From assembly GCA_949987705.1 (NCBI GenBank), contig OX465281.1, forward strand, positions 202,355,112 through 202,419,111: a DNA stretch of 64,000 nt, given 5' to 3'. Position 1 is the first letter of the stretch, and every line of letters begins with the position of its first letter. The position numbers and the translations under genes were made by a program. Shown piece by piece: positions 32,034-43,729 of the stretch. The DNA comes from Thereva unica. Its lineage: Eukaryota; Arthropoda; Insecta; Diptera; Therevidae. The notes under the pieces were generated by a model. It did no database searches and was not told where the DNA came from. It worked only from the letters and a program-made list of their open reading frames with translations.

Positions 32034-32504
32034 TCTTATATATTAATAGGCAAACAAAAAGTTTGTACACGCTAAGGCTTTTTTGTTCGTGGACCGATTT
32101 CGTTTAAATTTTTAGAAAATGTTCTTTTTATGGCATAGTTTGGTACTAAGGAATTTCAACGAAATCGATTCACGAATAAAAAAGTTATAGCGATTTTAAT
32201 TTTTAGAATTTTAAAAAGCCGTTGGAAAATTTGAATTTTTTGTGAGCATCAACGTAGAGCTGAGTAGCCTACGATTGACACAAATGCCGTTTCAGTGAAG
32301 CGAATGAGAAACAGAGAAAAACAAGCGTTTGTGTGGATTTTTGGCGGCATAACTGACATAAAAAAACTCGGTCACTTTGTGCGTGTATTTTTTTATACTC
32401 TTTTGTGTATAGTATTATTGAGTTGTATTGTGTAAGGGGCTGCCGTTCGTTTTTTGGCGAATGCCTTTAGAAATTTTAATTGATTCATTGCACCTTTAGA
32501 AATT

Positions 32505-33480
32505 TTGACTGATTCTTTTATATGTGCTTTGAATGTTATTCCGGTTGATTTTGATTCGTTTTCGTGTAGTTCTTTTAATATGAGTTGTCATTTTTGTCGT
32601 GCCAAACATTTTCTGACTGAAGTAACTTTACGTAATACTGAGGCATTTTCTTTATGTTTTCATAAAGGCAAAGTTAATCTACCTCCACTTTCTCCAAATT
32701 ACTTTTTCAATAATTTTTTGAAGGATTAACTTCGAATGAAAGTAGTATTAAAAATCGTTCTAAAATTTTTTTTGCAAATATTCGTTCGTATAATGCTGCC
32801 TTTGCAATGACTAGCTCTGAGTGTAATTTGTCAAATGACACTGCAAATGGCATTTATCATTTTAAAATCCATAACATTTTCTATCACCGAACTGCTGCCT
32901 TAATTCCTGGCTATGGCCGACCTCCATGTTATGCACAATTGTATTTCTATGATGTAGATACTGCTGCTAATCATAGAATGAATAGAAATGCGAATATTGA
33001 ATGTAATATTGATATTATGCGTGAAATAGGTTTGGAGTTAGATCGGATTAATCCTTTTGTTCACTCATTCAGGTCCATGTATGAATATTGTGAAAGACCT
33101 GAGCAGCTGAAGTTTCTATAAAAAGTTAATAACCAAGTTGATATTCGTCGTTTCAATGATGCTGTACAAACTGATGTTGCTGCTATTTTCAAAAACGATG
33201 ATGGTGAGTCTCCTTTCGAACGAAATATGATTGTTTTTTCAAAAACAACAAATGAAATTCGTTCTGTTTCTGTTCTTGATCCTTCTTTGGAGCCTTGGGC
33301 TTATCCATTATTATTTCCACATGGTGATAGGGGTTGGCATGTCAATATAGCACACAGTTTACATTCTACTTCACGTGCTAACTACCACGTACAAAAGTAA
33401 CAATGTTACAATATGCTTCTTATCGTCTTGCTATATTTGATGAGTTCAGTCTTAATTTCTCAAGCAAGAGTTAACCCTTC
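32505..33480 (+). pseudogene. Helitron Rep/helicase N-terminal region, decayed
   Basis: Same start as in Helitron-1 (MSCHFCRAKHF, GKVNLPPLSPNYFF) but longer. It continues with KIHNIFYHRTAALIPGYG, CYAQLYFYDVDTA and NPFVHSFRSMYEY, then IRRFNDAVQTDVAAIF, TTNEIRSVSVLDPSLEPWAY and LLFPHGDRGWH. This is the region before the HUH Rep domain. Frameshift at ~32735, stops at 33119 and ~33400; sequence ends before the HUH motif. Confidence 0.85.
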
Positions 33481-33526
33481 TAGCACAGAAGGCGCACTTT
33501 TCAGCTAAGCATGAAAATCTATATAT
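33471..33526. repeat. Short LINE-tail-like sequence left of copy B
   Basis: CCTTCTAGCACAGAAGGCGC followed by ACTTTTCAGC resembles 34570-34605 (CCTTCTAACACAGAAGGCGC), the 3' end of the PHD-finger LINE, in the same orientation. Both precede or follow ATATAT. It suggests a second LINE 3' end or a duplication around the element B insertion. Confidence 0.55.
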
Positions 33527-34474
33527 GGGCAATTCTCCGGAACTTTTAACCTGCTTGTCGCTTTAAAATTTTTATGAATTACAATTTTTGTAGGAAGATT
33601 AAAAATAAAAGAAGCTATCGATAATGTTAAGAAATCATTAATGAGCAATGAGGTATAAGTACGAAGTCATTTAAAACGATATTTTGCAATGAAATTTGAA
33701 AAAATGTTCCGTTACCTGTCACTTTTCGGCCTGTCTTTAGCGCTAATCTGAATGAAAAACTATTTATATTTGTGATAGGAAGCGTTGACACAAATAGTGA
33801 AAAGTGAAAAATTGTAGTTTAACTCTTAAGGAAAAATGCAGTTGTGTTCGGTGCAGTGTCAAATCGCTATATTTTCCAAAAAACAACTCTGAAGTTTGTC
33901 CCTAGGTTTTGACGTCAAAGTTGTAACCCGCATGGTAAGTCGAAGAACTCCGAATTGTCTCATTTTATCATAAAATTTTTTAAACGCACTTATTGTTCAG
34001 ACACTAACGAACATGTGCATACATTTTGTGACAACAATAAGTTGAAATTGGTTGATTTTTGGGCAAAACTGGCTAACGGGAACGTAGGTTACATTTAAAT
34101 GTCAAAGTTGTAACCGCAATTAATTTGCTCATATTACATTAAATTCATCCCCGTAAAATTTCTTATGACGTATTGTAACTAGTTAAATCATATGTAACGT
34201 TTTTTTCGCTTAAGTTGTTTCATGAATCTTAAAAAAAAGTAATTTTAGCGAATGTCAAAATTGTAACCATGTCAAATTTGATGTCAAAATTGTAACCATG
34301 TCAATATAACCATGTCATAAAAAAAATATGCGCATTGAATTTTTTAATGTTCTACATCAGAAAACATTTATTTATGAAATAAGAAACACAAAAAATATCA
34401 TGGCACGGTTGTGCTATCAATTTGAAATTTCATTTTTCCAATTAGCTCAGGTTAAAGGTTCTGGAGAATCGCCC
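33527..34474 (-). mobile_element. TA-bordered TIR element, copy B (complete)
   Basis: 948 bp with inverted ends GGGCAATTCTCCGGAACTTT and its mirror ending GGTTCTGGAGAATCGCCC. Bordered by ATATAT on the left and a long TA microsatellite on the right. Opposite in orientation to copies A and C. No conserved coding frame. GTTACAAYTTTGACRT motifs recur in the interior. Confidence 0.88.
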
Positions 34475-34494
34475 ATATACATACACATACAAAC

Positions 34495-34563
<69 letters not shown>
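34475..34563. repeat. TA/CATA microsatellite
   Basis: Short CATACA units leading to about 25 TA units. It touches copy B on one side and the LINE 3' end on the other; the LINE may have supplied it as its tail. Confidence 0.85.
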
Positions 34564-34739
34564 GAGTTTCCCTTCTAACACAGAAGGCGCACTTCCCAGC
34601 AGGGCTGAGAAATATTTACCACTGCCGTGGCTCAGCTGAGACATGCAAACATAAAATGTAAGTAACATAAAAATTAGTAAATAAAAACAAAAATCCAAAT
34701 TAACATATAACCCATGCAAGCAATAGGAAACAAAGATGG

Positions 34740-37690
34740 TCACGTGAGATTAAAAAGACTCCTTTTAAGGACATCTTTACTAATGCTCACGCTAAAGACA
34801 TTAATATTATTGTTAACATTAATGAACATGCGGTTTACAGGTTCGAATCTGCCGTAATTAGTATTAGAGGAGTTGATTTGTAAAAGAGGTGGACCTCTCA
34901 GATTATAACGACTCTCTCTAAACGACGCACGGCGACCTAAAAAACCTGAGTCGACCTTTCCATTAAGTAGCTGATGAACAAATACAACATCGGCCACCTC
35001 TCGACGCTTGTGAAGAGAGCTTAAGTTGAGTAACTTAAGCCGGGATTCATATGATGGAAGAACTATTGGGTTTTCCCAAGGAAGATGATTCAGTGCGAAT
35101 CGAACGAACCTTCGTTGAACCGATTCAATAGTTCTAGCATGCGAAGAATAGTGAGGAGACCAAACCTGGGAGGCATATTCAAGTAATGGTCTGACAAGAG
35201 AAATATATAAGTGTTTAGTGACCAACGGGTTATTAAATTCCTTGGACCACCTTTTTATAAAACCCAAGACTAAACTACCTCTAGAAGAGATATAGTTGAT
35301 GTGAGTGGAGAACTCCAGCTTACTATCAAATCTAATCCCGAGATCTTTAACCAAATTAACACGAGGGATACCCTCATCAGAAAAGGTGTAGTTAAAAATT
35401 ATAGGATCACGTCTCCTACTAAAAGTCATGACTTCGCATTTACCAATATTAAGAACCAGGTTGTTGTTAGCACACCAAGAGTAAAAGGTATTAAGGTCAA
35501 TCTGCAGAAGTTTGCAATCCTCCATACTCTTTATGTGCCGATACAATTTGATGTCATCAGCGTAAATCAATATTCTACAGTGTCTTAGTAAGGGAACAAT
35601 GTCATCAATTGATAAAATAAAGAGGAGAGGGCCAAGATGACTTCCTTGAGGGACACCGGACGTCGCTTCAATGGTTATTGATTTGGATCCACGAAAAAGA
35701 ACTTGGTAGGTCCGGTCAGTTAAGTAAGACTGGAACTATACTAGAAGGGCTTGCGGAAAGCCTAACATTCTTAATTTCAGAATAATAATGGAATGGGAAA
35801 GCTTGTCGAATGCCTTACTAAAATCAGTGTAAACACAATCAGTTTGACAACCGGAAACGAAGCCTTCGACAGCATGAGCAGTGAACTCAAGAAGATTGCT
35901 GGTTGTGGAACGAGCTGCAAGAAAACCATGTTGATTCGTTGAGACCAGCCTCTTGCAGATAGGAGCTAGTGTGGAATAGATAATTGATTCAAAAAGTTTC
36001 GGTATAGCAGACAACTTAGCAACTGGCCTATAATTCGATATTTCACTCTTGCAACCACTTTTGTGAATAGGAATTATGAACGAATTCTTCCACAGAGTGG
36101 GGAAGTACCCTTTATCCAGGGATTTTAGAAAAAGGATTTTCAGTGGAGACTGGAGAACCTCTACACAGGCCTTAAGGACAGCAGGAGGAATACCGTCGGG
36201 GCCAGGAGTAAAGTCAAATGGGAGATCATCAATATGTTTCACGATATCGGCAATGGTAATTGAGAGAGGTAAAAAATGAGCCTCTCGGTTGGGGATAATG
36301 TGACGAAAATTATTGTCGTCAGGCTGAAAGTCTGCAGATGAGAAAGATTGATGAAAGAATGACGCAAACATGTTGCAAATCGCGGGCGAGTCACAGCTAG
36401 ACCAGTTCTTGTGCTGCATAGTATTAGGGTAATTATCAACTTTTTTCTTCGAGTTGATAAATTTGAAGAAGTTTCTGGAATCAGTAAATACTTTATTACT
36501 CATACTGCTGAGATATTCACGATACAGAGTAAAAGAAAGTGAACGAAATTGGTTATAGCAAATGATAAATGAATTGAGACTCGGAGAGTCCTTTCTCTTT
36601 AAATAAGTTTTCCAGAGCCTATTCTTTCGATTTTTCAAATGCTTGAGTTCACTATTGAACCAAGGAGGAGAAGAACTGGCTAATTTTTGAGGCTCGTAGG
36701 GAACGCAAGAAACGAGGGCTTCGTATAGTACGCCATAAAACCGTGCTACATCGACATCCAACTCGTTTGCGGAGAGTAAGTTGTTGAAATCAACCATGGC
36801 AAGTTTAGATGACAGCTCATTAAAGTTAGCCTTTTTAAAGTTAAAGGAATAGGTTACCCCCTCCGGATAAGGAGTATTAACTGAATTGAAACAGTAATTG
36901 AGCAAGATAGGAGGGTGGTAATTGTCAACTGTGGACATGACTATTGGACTGGGTTCAACAGTCATGTTGACTGAGTCAGTAAAGAAGATAAGATCCAACT
37001 GCCTTCCTAATACATTAGTCACACCGCTCATTTGACTCAAGCCAAGAGAGAATAAGGAATCAAGAAAACACGATTCCTTAGAATTAAGGTTGCCTTCAGG
37101 AAGGTAGTTGTCGTCATCTTCAACATATACCCACTGGATATTGGGTAAATTGAAATCGCCAAGAAGAAGTAGCTCATCATTAGTGTTCATCAAGGTCAGA
37201 ATGTGGTCAACACAAAAGATGAGAATATCATAGAGGTTATTACCTCCATCGTCAAGTGTGCTTAACATATCTGGTGGGATATAGCAGCACAGCAGGAAGA
37301 GATTCATTTTAGAAAGGGAGATTTTAAGAGCAACAAGCTCGACGTCAAGGTGGTTAGAGAAGCTAGGAAGCGAAATTGGGGTGCAATTAAGATGGCTTCT
37401 ACAAGCAACAAGTACGCCACCCCCACGAGCTTCCGAGTCAGTGTGACGGTCCCTCCGAAAGATTTGGTAGGAGGAATCGAAAAGTTCAGCATTGAGAATG
37501 CCCACATGGAGCCAGGTTTCAGAGAATGCTATGACATCTAGGCCACTAGCAATCGTTGCCTGAAGGATATCTTTAGTTTTAGACCTGGTCCCCCTTACAT
37601 TCTGGTAGTAGAGGGAAAGCGTCTCGAGTTTTTTTATATCTGAGTAGCACCCGAAGTTGAAGTTAAAGCATTTGCATGATGAGATCTATT
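34740..37690 (-). pseudogene. LINE ORF2: endonuclease-reverse transcriptase, one stop
   Basis: EEP endonuclease from ~37610 (LYYQNVRGTRSKT, IAFSETWLHVG, LLLGDFNLPNIQWV) followed by reverse transcriptase: FIIPIHKSGCKSEISNYRPV, HGFLAARSTTSNL, VYTDFSKAFDKLSHSI, SGVPQGSHLGPLLF and the catalytic YADDIKLY. The C-terminus has RPLLEYASQVWSPHY and RRFVRFALNHLPW. The single defect is a TAG at 35736-35738 inside RT, where relatives usually have tryptophan (TGG to TAG); the frame continues unchanged on both sides. The frame is open upstream into the end of ORF1, so ORF2 starts in or near the overlap. Confidence 0.88.
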
Positions 37691-39004
37691 ACGAGTGCGC
37701 GGAACGAACCGCTTGGTAAGAGCCCCAGCAGGCCAGAAACCAGGGTCTAAGAGAATCTCGGCAGTAGCAGGCGGTGCAGACAAAATAAAAGATGCAACTG
37801 GCTTGGAAGCCTTGCTAACCCTTCTACAACGAACTGTCCCGGGGTCAATAGATTTTTTCCTCAAATATTCACAGATAGACTCCGTCATAGTCTCCGGAGA
37901 GAATCTCGAGATGAAAATATTTAGAGGCCTAGGAACCGTAACAAGAGGAGTGAAAGGCTCAAGAGGGACTATAACTTCGGCAACCGGTGGACCATCCGCT
38001 ATTAGAGGCGGAGGGGCTGCTACGAAGACTGGCATAGAGGACGGCTCAGTCCCAGAAACTTCAGCAATCGAAGGATCTGCGACCGCTAGTGGCGAGGAGG
38101 ATGATACAGAGACCGGCTTTAAGTTCAGCTCTGTAGATGGAACGCCGGACGAGGACCTCAAGCTGACACTATTCCCAATGGTGGCTTGGTGATTACGACT
38201 TTTATTATTTTTATTTTTTAGTTTTTTGCCACGCGGGTTACATCCTAACGTGGTTGGGTTAATGACATCCTGATTGAAGATGACATCAGCCAAGGGAGGA
38301 GCATCCTTGGGACTATTCAAGGAAGGAGGCTGCTCCCCAACCTGCAGTACGTCAGCAGAGGGGGATATCTTACTATTAAACACGCCTTCAAATTTTGAAG
38401 CTAGAGAGCTCAAGGCGTTATGATTTTGAACCACTGCTGAAGACAGGGATTCAATATCAGCTCGAACACGCTTCGTACTCCTTTTAATGTCATCCAATAC
38501 AGGATGAAGAGAAACCGAGGAGTTGGAAGAGCTGGAAGAAGTGGCGACAGGATTTAAGATTAACGACTGCATGTCATCAATCGAGTCTAAAGCCGTTGCA
38601 ACCCTGGAAGAAATTTCCTGGAATTTACTCAATAAGGAGCCAGAGTTAGTCGCAGCAAGATTTAGGGTGTCGGACAATGAGTCGAGTCGGACGTTGATTG
38701 ATTGAATGTCATCCGACAACATCTGGAGATGGGAGATGTTGCCGGAGAAGGAACTGAGACGGCCCATGACTAATTCTTGACCGTCGAGAAAAGCATTAGA
38801 AATGTCCTTCACCAGTCTGAGGACATGGCAGGGCTTGATGTCTGAACACTCCCTACAAGTTGTCACTCTAGGAGCCGAAGTGTTGGAACTGACTCCTGCG
38901 TTAAGGCAAGTGAGGTGAAAGACCCCACCACAAACACCATCGCAAGGAATCGAATCTCGGACAATCTCCGAAAGGCATAACTTGCAAGCCTGATGAGACG
39001 CCAT
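37634..39004 (-). CDS. LINE ORF1 protein with PHD-type zinc finger
   Basis: 456 aa counted from MASHQACKLC, an ATG with a better context than the one 14 codons upstream. Residues 7-55 form a Cys/His cluster (CKLC, CDGVCGGVFHLTC, CREC) like the PHD fingers in ORF1 of CR1 and Rex1-type LINEs. Residues ~70-230 have heptad-like spacing typical of a coiled coil. A low-complexity, Ser/Pro/Val-rich middle follows. Near the C-terminus PRPLNIFISRFSPETMTE resembles an RNA-binding fold seen in such ORF1 proteins. Role: RNA binding in the LINE particle. Overlaps ORF2 at its end. Confidence 0.85.
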   Translation of the reverse strand: MASHQACKLCLSEIVRDSIPCDGVCGGVFHLTCLNAGVSSNTSAPRVTTCRECSDIKPCHVLRLVKDISNAFLDGQELVMGRLSSFSGNISHLQMLSDDIQSINVRLDSLSDTLNLAATNSGSLLSKFQEISSRVATALDSIDDMQSLILNPVATSSSSSNSSVSLHPVLDDIKRSTKRVRADIESLSSAVVQNHNALSSLASKFEGVFNSKISPSADVLQVGEQPPSLNSPKDAPPLADVIFNQDVINPTTLGCNPRGKKLKNKNNKSRNHQATIGNSVSLRSSSGVPSTELNLKPVSVSSSSPLAVADPSIAEVSGTEPSSMPVFVAAPPPLIADGPPVAEVIVPLEPFTPLVTVPRPLNIFISRFSPETMTESICEYLRKKSIDPGTVRCRRVSKASKPVASFILSAPPATAEILLDPGFWPAGALTKRFVPRTRNRSHHANALTSTSGATQI

Positions 39005-39752
39005 GTAAAAAGAAACGATTCCACCACGAATAAACTGCAACAACAAAATTTGAAAAGAAACAAAAACAAAAAAAAAAATTTTTTTTTTTTTTTTGTGAAA
39101 GAAAACTTATTTATGCAGTTTGAGAAGAGTCCGTGGATTTCAAATCGAATTGCATAACCTCAGGTGAATAAAAATTAGGAAAAATATATAATGAAAGTGA
39201 GGTTATGGCAATAAAAATTAAATGGATTTATTTTATGCACTGCCGCCTTGCACATAAAAAAAGAAATAAAAGAAAGAAAATAAAAAGAAAAATAAAAAGC
39301 TAAAAAAAATTAAATTTGACACAATGGTGGTAACTGATATAAAACAACTACAAAAAACATATAAAAACACCACCACAATAAAAGAAAAAAAACCACAAAC
39401 CAAGATAAATAATTCACTAAAAACATGAACGATAGCACATTAAAACCACTAAATCACTAATTTAATAATTATAAAACAACGATAACGACAAAATCTAAAA
39501 ACAAACGCGGACAACCGGCACCAACGACACTTGACACTTGACACTTCAAGCTGAACTGACGTCATGGATGCGATTAAAAAAATCCTGGGAAATTTTAGAT
39601 GCTCTGGAGCGACAATGGAAATGTTTCATAGTAATTAAAAATTCGCCATTGCGAATAATTTTTTTTTGAAATAAAAATATTTAAATCGAATCGTGAATTT
39701 TATATATTTATTGTTTTTGTGACCGAATTTCGGTAACGGGCATCCCAACTAG

Positions 39753-39892
39753 TCATAATTACTTAAACATCATAATCACTTTTATATTTTTGGTTTTTAA
39801 AAGAATGAATTTAGGTGGAAATTTTGCAGGAATCTTGCTAAAGTCTTGCTCTAGGTATTGTTCTTGCACAGTGTTAGTCTTGCTATTGCATA
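39753..39892. other. Right flank of Helitron-2
   Basis: AT-rich, then TCTTG-rich sequence that matches the style of 31790-31915 on the far side of Helitron-2. No gene. Confidence 0.4.
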
Positions 39893-41879
39893 TTGTGCGA
39901 TCTATTGCATATTGTGGAGGAAGTTAACGATAGACTCTGCGGTAATGATGTCATATTTATCCTCGGCGATTTCAATCGACCGAATATCTCCTTCATCCCC
40001 GACGAGGAAGATAATAAATTACTTCCTATTAATGCAACTAATGCCGTCGTCGATATAAAATTTATCGACACTCTTTACGGCAATGACCTTCACCAAATTA
40101 TCTGGCAACCAAATTCTTGTGGTAAATGGCTAGACCTGATCTTCACCAATTCACACGAGGAGGTGAATACTCTACTCGTTTCCGATGAGGAAAACCTATT
40201 TTCGAACTCTATCCACCACTCCGCGTGGATCCTCGAATTTAATTCATCAATCCCCAAGCATCGTGCAGCATATAACAATGCACTTGTTTACGATTTTAAG
40301 AACGCGGACCTGGACAGTATTGGTTTCGAATTATGCCTAGTCGACTGGGAACATAGGCTAACTAGCAATGATCTTGACGTGATAGTTTCATGCTTTTATT
40401 CTATCATTTTCAACATCATCGGCAAATATGTACCCAAAATTATAAAACGGGATAAAGTGTCGGAACCATGGCTGGATAGAGATACTAGATCCCTACGTAA
40501 TCAAAGAAATAAATTATATAACTTGATCAAAAATAACACATAAGTAAACGAGCGATTGAACTCCGAATACATTAGACTAGCCTCAGAATTTGCTGGTAGG
40601 TCCCGCGAGGCCTACTCTGCATATATTAATTCAGTTGGTGATAGTATCATAAGTGATCCCAAAAAATTCTTTGATTACGTTAACATTAAACAGAAGACTT
40701 CTGGCTACCCATCAACAATGACGAATGGTAGAGCCCACACCTCATGCCCCCAAGTAATTTGTAGCATGTTTGCTGATAGGTTTGCTGAAATTTATAGCCC
40801 CTTGTCCAGCGCAACACACGATGTAACTGACTCGCACACTGACACTTCCCTTATAATCGGTATATCCCTTTCTGTTGATGAGATCATGGCGGGTCTGAAC
40901 AATCTTGATATCAAAAAAGGTAATGGTCCCGACAATCTCCCTCCTATTTTCCTGCAGCGCTGCTCGCAACATATCGCGTTTCCTCTTATCTCATCTTCAA
41001 CAAATCTTTATCGTTAGGAAAGTTTCAAAAGCTGTGGAAGAAATCCTACCTAACGCCAATCTATAAATCCGGTGACAAGCACTCGGTAGACAACTATAGG
41101 GGCATTGCCATTTTATCATCAATTCCTAAGCTTTTTGAAAAACTTGTTCATGACAAGATTGCTCCTCTTATCGATCCATACCTAAACGAACAACAACATG
41201 GTTTTCGGAAAGGACGTTCAACAACTTCTAACCTTATGGTCCTTATCTCCGAATCGTTATGCGCTATGGAGAGCGGCCATCAATTGGATGCTGTGTACAC
41301 TGATTTCAGCAAGGCCTTCGATCGAGTGGACCACGCCATCCTAATCGCAAAATTATTAAAGTTTGGAATATCAAGTTCTGCCCTGGAATGGTTAAAATCA
41401 TATCTGAACGGAAGAACACAGGTTATCAGATTCCAAGGATTTCTATCTAATGAGATCAAAGTAACCTCTGGCGTTCCTCAGGGTAGTCATCTCGGTCCCC
41501 TACTCTTCAATATTTTCATCTCCGATCTTTCCGAAAAATTAGCAAATATTCCACATCTCTTTTACGCGGATGACCTCAAAATTTATAGTGTCATTAAGAC
41601 CCAAACTGATGCTTCCTTCCTGCAGACAAAACTCAATGCCCTACTGGTGCACCATGAACAAACTGCAACTTAACACCAGCAAATGTCATGCAATTACCTT
41701 CTTCCGCTTAAAAAACACACAGAACCATAACTATTATCTCAATGGCATAATGTTGAATCAGGTTGACCATATCGTAGATCTAGGCGTCGTCCTAGACAAA
41801 AAACTCAATTTCTACCTGCATTACGATAATATAATTGCCAGAGCCAACAAACTTCTTGGTTTCATCAAGAGGAGAGCAA
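39893..41879 (+). pseudogene. Decayed Jockey/CR1-type LINE ORF2
   Basis: Begins inside the endonuclease (VIFILGDFNRPNISF, WLDLIFTNSHEE) and continues through the linker (FFDYVNIKQKTSGYPSTM) into reverse transcriptase: YLTPIYKSGDKHSVDNYRG, HGFRKGRSTTSNLM, VYTDFSKAFDRVDHAI, SGVPQGSHLGPLLF, FYADDLKIY. Breaks: stop at ~40541, frameshift at ~41015, frameshift at ~41660. Related to, but clearly different from, the minus-strand LINE at 34564-39559. It runs into the assembly gap. Confidence 0.87.
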
Positions 41880-42079
41880 NNNNNNNNNNNNNNNNNNNNN
41901 NNNNNNNNNNNNNNNNNNNNNNNNNNNNNNNNNNNNNNNNNNNNNNNNNNNNNNNNNNNNNNNNNNNNNNNNNNNNNNNNNNNNNNNNNNNNNNNNNNNN
42001 NNNNNNNNNNNNNNNNNNNNNNNNNNNNNNNNNNNNNNNNNNNNNNNNNNNNNNNNNNNNNNNNNNNNNNNNNNNNNNN
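41880..42079. other. Assembly gap (200 N)
   Basis: Exactly 200 unknown bases. The LINE on the left does not clearly resume on the right, so the join is uncertain. Confidence 0.99.
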
Positions 42080-42639
42080 GGACGCTTGTAGCTCCATAAA
42101 AATAAATATCGGAGCACACAAAAAACACCTCTGTCTTTGCCTTTTCTTTAGGTTGAGAATGGAGTGTGCTGCTGTGTCACTTATGGCGCCCATCCACGGG
42201 CCAACTAGTTGCCCAAACTGAGTTGTGTAAAAAGTTGGTGTTTTGCCACCAACGCTTCAACTGAGTTGATATTTCAACTGTCAATTCGATATTTTATATG
42301 CAATTGAAAGTTAAATGAAATTGTAGAAAACTCACTATTAAGTTTTATAATAGGGGTATTCATGTAAACCCTCGTAAATTGCGTAAACGTAGTAAACGGC
42401 GTAACTAATGTCACATTTACGGCATTAGTGTCATTTTTTAAATTACGAAGCTCAAAAAAATTACGCTAGTAAAAAGCAGCGTATTTGTCGTAATTTTAAT
42501 TTGCGTAAATCAAAAGAATTGACTTTTCGACAACTTGTTGTTTGTGTTCTTTTTGGATTGTGAAAGATGGATAAATTGGCAAATATTTTTTAAAAGAAAC
42601 CATGAAATATTTATCCATAAAACTTTCTAAATAGGTTAA

Positions 42640-43490
42640 ACGAAATAGAGGAAATACTCATCGTTGGAGTAAGAACGAAACTACTGAACTATTGGAAGTG
42701 ATTGTGGAGATGGTGAAAGACCATCCAGAAAAACTAGAAGTTGAATTACTTTGTATTTCTTATCAATTTCTCTTTTTCATTTAGGTTCTGCATTTACAGA
42801 AACCAACAGCACAAAAATTTTATAGCCTAGTATTGTCCAAATGTAAATATCCTGGAATTTCCTCTCTGGGCGTTATTGCCGCAAAAAATAAAATACGCAA
42901 TTTGAAGGAGTCATTTATTCGCGCAAATAGTTGGAAAAACCAAACAGGTGCTGGCTTAATAGAAAACAAAGAAGAGCAAACTGTTCGAGGTACATAAAGA
43001 AGAGACATTTAAAAAGTATTTAAAAGCATTTCTCGGATATTTTAGATTATATATTGAAACTTTGTCCATATTGGGATTTACTACAAGAAATATTTGCGAG
43101 AAGGAAAAGTATCAATCCGAACCAAGTCTTTGATAGCGGTGTTGACGATGAGAATTTTAATAGTGGCATCGTTGAAGAGGTCTCCGATATATTTGGTTCT
43201 GAGGATGAAGACTTTTTAAAAAAAAATAATGAGGATATACTTCCATCGAATGAAGGGGTTTCGTCCATGACCCAAGTTTTAAACCAAGTGCAAATGTGTC
43301 TGCTGATAGTTTCACCTCATTCAAAGAACAGTTGCAAAAGGAACCAAAACGAATTAAAAAACGTTGTGCAAATTCATCCATTGAATACATTGCTCAAATT
43401 CAAGAAAAAAGAAATAAAATTAGTGAAAAGCAATTGGAAATTGAAAATGAGAAATTAAAGTTAATAGAGAGCAAATGGAAGAAGAAATGA
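42640..43490 (+). pseudogene. Harbinger Myb/SANT-like protein (split by introns)
   Basis: Exon pieces read NTHRWSKNETTELLEVIVEM (trihelix-type Myb/SANT start), then after a likely intron ending TTTCATTTAG at ~42783, VLHLQKPTAQKFYSLV and YPGISSLGVIAAKNKIRNLK. After another ending TATTTTAG at ~43045 comes DYILKLCPYWDLLQEIF and an acidic stretch. The trailing part (43300-43650) is lysine/glutamate-rich and probably coiled coil. In Harbinger elements this partner imports the nuclease and binds the ends. A frameshift near 43290 and a stop at 43488 break the C-terminal part, though I cannot exclude a further intron. Confidence 0.72.
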
Positions 43491-43729
43491 AATTTAAAAG
43501 ATATGAATTAGAAAGACAAATTGAGCTAAAAAAATGCAGTTGGGACAAGACGAAAGACTAGCTAAAGAAAAAATGAAGCTAGAAATAGAAAAGGAGGAAA
43601 GGCTTCAGCGCTATGAATTGCTTTTAAAATACAAAATAAACGAATAAGCTGTCTTTTATTTTGTTTTGAAGAACTATGAACTTTTTATTTGCTCATTTAT
43701 TAATTATATAAAGAAATGTTATTATTAAA

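Larger units (their letters stand above)
34564..39559 (-). mobile_element. Jockey/CR1-type LINE with PHD-finger ORF1
   Basis: Minus-strand element with ORF1, overlapping ORF2, a 3' end with the hairpin CCTTCT / AGAAGG, and a TA-rich tail. A 5' UTR probably fills 39070-39559, up to where Helitron-2 sequence resumes. It is nearly intact: one in-frame stop in ORF2. No target duplication was identified. Confidence 0.8.
32034..39752 (+). mobile_element. Helitron-2, enlarged by nested insertions
   Basis: Starts TCTTATATATTAATAGG after an A and ends CATCCCAACTAG before a T, with the CCGAATTTCGG hairpin 20 bp upstream. Both ends match Helitron-1. The 7.7 kb between includes a decayed Rep N-terminus, TA-bordered element copy B, and a PHD-finger LINE. 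Removing those leaves ~2 kb, so Helitron-2 itself was non-autonomous or has lost its helicase. Confidence 0.9.

Noticed and set aside
34328..34743. Short frames in and beside copy B, including IYIYIY repeats
   Set aside because: Produced by the TA microsatellite and by non-coding element sequence; the frame is not conserved among copies.
35301..35588. Plus-strand frame opposite the LINE reverse transcriptase
   Set aside because: Shadow of ORF2; no motif.
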